From Imbricaverruca yamaguchii (lineage: Eukaryota; Arthropoda; Thecostraca; Neoverrucidae), in the NCBI GenBank assembly GCA_034440575.1, contig JAOTOL010001569.1, positions 1,142,001 through 1,206,000 on the forward strand: a stretch of DNA of 64,000 nt, in the 5' to 3' direction. The number at the start of each line of letters is the position of its first letter. The first letter of the stretch is position 1. Below are positions 59,235 through 64,000 of the stretch, in pieces. A program made the position numbers and the translations under genes. The notes beneath the pieces were generated by a model. It did no database searches. It worked only from the letters and a program-made list of their open reading frames with translations, and had not been told where the DNA came from.

Positions 59235-60400
59235 CCGCCGCCCGAGTTGCGCCGGCTTGCAGTCGCTGTGTGTCGTGTTGTGTCGCTGCCAGTTTGCCAG
59301 ATGTCATGTTGCGCTCCCAAAGGCCGTGCTGTGTCGCATCCCACGGAAAGATGTGTGCCCGAGCCCGTTGTCAGCGATCTGTGTCCACTGTAGGCGATAA
59401 CAATTTACAGTGGCCGTGTGTCGCAGCCCCGGTGTGATGTTCTCTGGCAGTCCCCTCCCTCCCCTGAGAACAGCAATGTGCTACGGCCACTGAAAGTGAT
59501 GCTGTGTCGCAGCCGCTGTCGGGCCGGCTGCGTTGCAGCCCGGTGCTGTTTGATTTGCTTCCCTGCGCAGTTGTTGTACCGCAGCTCGGTGAGTGTTGTG
59601 TCGCTGCTGTGAGGGCAGCGGTCGCACCCTCACAGCAGCTGTGCTGCCAGCGGTCGCAGCAATGCCGCAGCAGGGTGTCGCCGATGTTGGCATGCCGTCG
59701 GTGCGACACACGACGGCTCAACAAATACCGGCGTTACGCGCGTGCAGTTCACATCCGACAGCCGCGGCTGGGTGCCGCTGGCTGCAGTCGAGTGGAGTTG
59801 TCTGCAGTCAGGGGTCGTTCTCAAATTTCCTCCCGTTGTGCGCCAGATATTTGATCCCGCATTCCTGTCGGCTGCCACACTTCTTGCTGTGGCGGTGCCA
59901 AACGCCGACGACGCAACAATGACATCACCTACGTGACGTCACTTCCGTGTCTGCGTGTCCGGTGACGCCGCGTGCATCTCTGATTGGTCCGATGACGTCA
60001 TGCCTGTGGAGGACTAGACTACACGGAGTGAGACCAAAGGGAGTGGGGCCATAGGGGTGAATTAACAGAAGACGAGACCGTAGGGAATGAGGCCACAGGG
60101 AGTGGTATCACAGGGGGTGAGTTCACAGACGGGACCGCAAGGGACGGGGCCACAGGAAAGACTGCGGCAGGGGACGCGCCTGTATGGGACGCCGATGACG
60201 AAATCACGAGGGACGATGCAGGGGGCGCAACTGCATGGATAAAACCGCGGGGCACGAGACCACGTGGGACGATGCGACAAGGGACGCCACTGTATGGAAT
60301 GAGACCATGGGGACGAGACCACAAGGGGCGATACAATGGACGATATTGTCTTGTGTGAGTCTAGCGGGCATCAGCGTTTCCTCGCGCTACCCGACGTCGC
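59235..60400. other. GC-rich sequence after the gene, possible 3' UTR
   Basis: Low-complexity phrases recur: GCTGTGTCGCA-like at 59240-59680, and GGGA-C/T-GAGACCA-like degenerate repeats of about 17 bp at 60020-60330. Directly after the minisatellite an open frame continues to a TAG near 59391. No AATAAA polyadenylation signal stands out. Confidence 0.4.
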
Positions 60401-61989
60401 CAAGGCGCTTATTTAATGAGTGCGTGCGATGCCAGTTATGCTTCGCTGTATGCAAATACAGCAATCATAGCTCACAAGTCGGCACCCCAACATAACTTAA
60501 AACTCGGGATTGGGGTATCAGCGATATCAGACGTGAAATGCTGGCGGACGACGTTTGGATGCCTGGATCACGTGAGCTCAGAGTTCTCTTTTTAACATCA
60601 TACGTTCGGACGAGTTTTGTCCAACGGATGTAATTGTGATTGAAAGGGTTTAGCTGCTGCGGAAATGGTGCTAGCTTTTCTCTAACCTGGCGAGTAGATC
60701 AATGGATGATTGGTGGTAAGGAGTCGAGAATTCATATTTATATGGAAACTTTTCAGTATCGTTTCGGGTGAGGGCAAGAGCAGTTCAACGCCCAAGTTTT
60801 GGCAAATATGCCTAAACTTTCATTTAAATACCGATACAATTCTCAATGTCATCGATCACCCCAGTGCCACAACATTGCAACCAAGAACTTCGACATAATT
60901 TCAGAATTGAAACTTTAGAAGACATGGACTAAGATCAGTACGAGAGCTAACTTTCAGGGTAGCACTAAAGCAAAACTAGGGTCAACGGTGAAAACAACAC
61001 AAAGCTTGGCTAACACTAAGGTTAAATCTAAAGTAGCATTATCCTTAACAATGAGGTTACTTGCAGCAAGAAGTCGAAGCTCAATAAGATGAAAATTCAG
61101 GCTACCAAACATGTTCGACAATGGAGTCAAAATATGGCATCCAAAACTGGCAACGTCAAATTCAACACAAAACAATGACAAAAACAATGCAAAACTGAGA
61201 TGAACATCGTGGCTAACACAGATATCACAGATAACAGAGAAATGACAGTACGGTCTCTCCAAATGTCGACATCAATGAAATCACGAAATTGGTCACTGAG
61301 GTAAAAACGCGACAGCTGATGGCCTCCCAAGTTGGCGAGACATAACTGCAGCATCGCTATCCCAGAGCAGCGATATGGCTTTGCACCAACACGAGGCTGG
61401 AGGCAGTAAACACATTTGTATTTGAGGACGAATGCCTGAACAGCCCTGCCATTCGTTGGTGTTCCGACATTTTAAAGTCATTCAGCCGAACAGGGATGCT
61501 GGTGCAACCCAATGCAGCATCCAAACGTGAAATGGTACATCGGAGGGAGAAATAAGAGCTGACGTAAATTATGATCATTTATATCTGCAATGGATTATGA
61601 CAAACATGATAAGCATGTATGCATTATCAGACAGGAATGGCAACTCAACACGGGCTACTTTATCTTCAACAGCAATTATTGCCCTGTTTACACTCCATGT
61701 ATTCCGCTTTGACAGCAGTCAGTGAATGCTGCGCATGGGCGATATGAGAGAACTGAGAACTACGCAATGAGAACTCCGCTGTTGATCTTCCATTTCTTGA
61801 ACCCAAAGGCTATAACATCGCCTTCACCGTCTCAACGCTTTCGGTGACGAAGCCGTTTCTTTCAACTGATCTTTCGATGGATGTTGCCGGCGTCCAGACA
61901 CACACTAATATATCACAATTGCAGTATTTCGTCGCAACCGCTCTAAAGCAAGCCTGAGCAAACTTATGACCGCCTTTATAACACGGCTA
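60401..61989. other. No gene seen
   Basis: No recognisable coding exon. Around 60950-61230 phrases such as AACACAAAGCTTGGC and CAAAACTGAG repeat loosely. Confidence 0.35.
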
Positions 61990-62150
61990 CCTCTCAGCCC
62001 TACACAGGTCACGTGACTACTCTCCGTAGTCTCGGTGCTGAGCCTACTAGCTCGGTACAGTTCACGTGGCTACCTCCCTAGGTTCGATACAGGTGACGTG
62101 GCTACTCTCCTAAGCTCGGTACAGGTCACATGGCTACTCTGTCCGCACAC
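61990..62150 (+). repeat. Degenerate tandem repeat of about 36 bp, 4 copies
   Basis: The core is GGTCACGTGACTACTC or GGTGACGTGGCTACTC followed by AGCTCGGTACA. Each unit carries a CACGTG-like or GACGTGG motif. Confidence 0.65.
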
Positions 62151-63540
62151 GACACAAAGCAGCCCTCGAACACGGCACTGGCTTTGACCTTGTCAGAGAT
62201 TGCGGCGTTCAGGGTCGGGGAAGATGCAGGCTGCTCATAGGTCCCAGCATTTGTGCGAATTCCGTTCCGATGTCAATGCATTTCAGCATTTCGACGGAGA
62301 AGGTGGAAAGTGATTTGAATACACCCGATACGAGCTATTTGTCAGTGTCTGCATAATATAACTTTAAGCAAGGCCAACGAGCTGGGTCGAGAAAGAATGA
62401 TTGCTAATGTGTATTGTGAGCAACGTACTATTGATACACTTGGCGAAATTTGCATACGAGCTGTTTTCTTTGTGCACAAGCCAGAGGCGGAGCCAGGAAT
62501 GTTCGTGGGGAGACAATTCCTCGGAGGGGCACCTTCCAGAGAACAATTCGTCCAGTGGGGTAAGGAGAGGGACCCGCTCTAGTATGCTGAATATCGAGTG
62601 CATTTGAACCTTTTCATCCTATATGGGCGCCTTTGTTCAAACATATCCGCCTAGTGTGCGAGGATCCACTCGAGCCTTCCGGAGGGACACCTTTTTCGGC
62701 TGGAGAGGTGTCACCTTTCTATTGGGGATGGGCACGTTCGCCCAGTGCCTCTATCCCTGCATTCACCACTGGTACCACCAGATGAGCTGGCCGTGCCTGT
62801 AGACGCAGCATACCGAACCCCAAGCGTGTGTATCGTGTTTGCGTCAAAGTGCGGACGACTTCTTTCTGGCTAAATGGGTTGAAGAGCTCATGTGTGTGCT
62901 GTTCACGTATGACTAAACGAGAATATGCTTCTAAGCTTGATGTTGTCTCACTTCAGATCTGTCTCGTTAAAATTGTACCTAAGCTTGTTTTACGACGCAA
63001 TTAATGTATTCAGGTTAATGATGCTTAATGTTACCACATGCTTTCGAACCATATTTTTCCATCGGTGACCTCAAAGTCACACGTGATCATTTCATTCGTT
63101 GACCTGAGATGACATTTTAAAGTAAAAATTCACTCGTGGGTTTTGTAATAGCTATATAAGTAAAGACCTATGTCAACTGAATAAGGACAAACGTAATTAT
63201 TTATGTGACTTAAATTCAGTATGTTTCACGACGCATAAAAGGATTATGCGTAGTGAAACAGAATGCATTTAAGGTACCTAAATAATCGATAATTACTTTT
63301 TCTTACTGTGGCGGAACAGGTCTGAATTTGTAAAATTGAACTACACATTTAGGCTGTGAAACAATGATTTTGCCCTCCTTGGCTACACAGAAAATATCTC
63401 TAAACTGTTTATTTGCAATAGCTCTACATCAATACTGCCTGAATTGTGGAAGTTTGACCTGACCCCGCTCGTCAATTATATATGTGATGTGATCAAGTAA
63501 GGTGTCGATATATTTACCCCCCAAAAAAAATATGTTCTGG
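62151..63540. other. No gene seen
   Basis: AT-rich DNA. At 62490-62730 lies another copy of the loose GAGGGGCACC-type repeat noted at 47733-48836. Nothing resembles later RasGRF exons. Confidence 0.35.
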
Positions 63541-63554
63541 TGTTTAGTTTGTGA

Positions 63555-64000
63555 CTGGAACACTCTGGGACCTGTCCTTCGTGAGGGAACCCTTGGCCTG
63601 CCTCCACCTGACCGCCCGCCCGCTGACAACCAGGATACGTCGTACTTTATTGTGGGGATGACGCTTTCCCTGTACGTAAATACCTCACTAAGCCCTATTT
63701 CCACCAATACCTCCACCATGAAGAAAGAACCTTCAATTACCGTACATCCCGTAGCGAGAGGGTGGTGGAGAACGCCTTCTGGATGATTGCCATGCCTGCT
63801 GCCTGTTGATGCCGTCGCAGACCAAACCTGAAAACGCTATCTTGATTACCAAGGCCCGTGTCATCCTACGCCAAATTATGCGACTCAGATATCCCAACCT
63901 TCAGAATGCAGACCTAGACCAGGAAAGACATGACGGACAGATAATACCACGTGCGTGGAGATATCAAGCCATCATGCAAGAAATGCAAATCGTTGGACGT
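63555..64000 (+). pseudogene. PIF/Harbinger-type transposase fragment, truncated by the window edge
   Basis: The + strand encodes the C-terminal half of a Harbinger (HARBI1-like, DDE) transposase. From 63555 it reads NTLGPVLREGTLGLPPPD and DTSYFIVG. Next, in another frame, it reads D-D-A-F plus K-Y-L-T-K-P-Y, then F-N-Y-R-T-S-R and V-V-E-N-A-F. A third frame carries QTKPENAILITKARVILRQI, R-Y-P-N-L-Q and D-L-D-Q-E. The order is that of the family as I know it. The first shift is at a G-run (GTGGGGATG near 63653) where one G seems missing; the second is near 63795. It is probably dead, or harbours two assembly indels. Confidence 0.75.

Overview
The window is invertebrate-type eukaryotic nuclear DNA. 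There is no operon structure. Coding DNA is sparse and split by spliceosomal introns, and the rest is interspersed repeats, micro- and minisatellites and broken transposons. I cannot name the species; the mix of TTAA-target MITEs, hAT, Harbinger, LINE and LTR debris in a RasGRF-type locus fits a marine or arthropod-like invertebrate, but that is only a guess.

The main gene is on the + strand: a Ras-specific guanine-nucleotide-releasing factor (RasGRF family), pieced together from ten exons between 12.4 and 58.6 kb. Exons 1-3 encode the N-terminal PH domain, exon 4 the coiled coil, exon 5 the IQ motif, and exons 6-9 the DH (RhoGEF) domain. Exon 10 is a long Ser/Arg-rich tail with a stop codon. 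The second PH, REM and CDC25 (RasGEF) domains of known RasGRFs are not visible before the window ends. Phases agree at every junction except exon 5/6, where one base seems to be missing. Intron 3 uses a GC-AG splice pair.

Layout: 0.3-2.6 kb, an old repeat carrying a TTAA-flanked MITE; 4.6-8.0 kb (-), a spliced hAT-type transposase-derived gene with an in-frame TGA and a tRNA-like element beside its 3' end; 11.3-12.4 kb, GC-rich presumed 5' region; 12.4-33.3 kb, exons 1-4 with introns full of minisatellites (units 37, 38, 21, 40 and 62 bp), a 2.4-kb inverted-repeat element around a decayed gene, and an antisense LTR-retrotransposon gag-pro remnant; 33.6-34.5 kb, a LINE remnant; 35.4-41.1 kb, a second copy of the 5' repeat, more MITEs and a second TTAA family; 41.6-42.9 kb, exons 5-6; 43-54 kb, a large intron with microsatellites and repeats; 54.7-58.6 kb, exons 7-10, running into a 37-bp minisatellite that starts at the stop codon; 63.5-64.0 kb, a broken Harbinger-type transposase that continues past the edge.

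The strongest observations are: two copies of one repeat that act as reciprocal empty sites for two TTAA insertions; the minisatellite grown from the last codons of exon 10; the tail exon in place of the RasGEF half; and the GC-AG intron, which restores reading frame and homology exactly.
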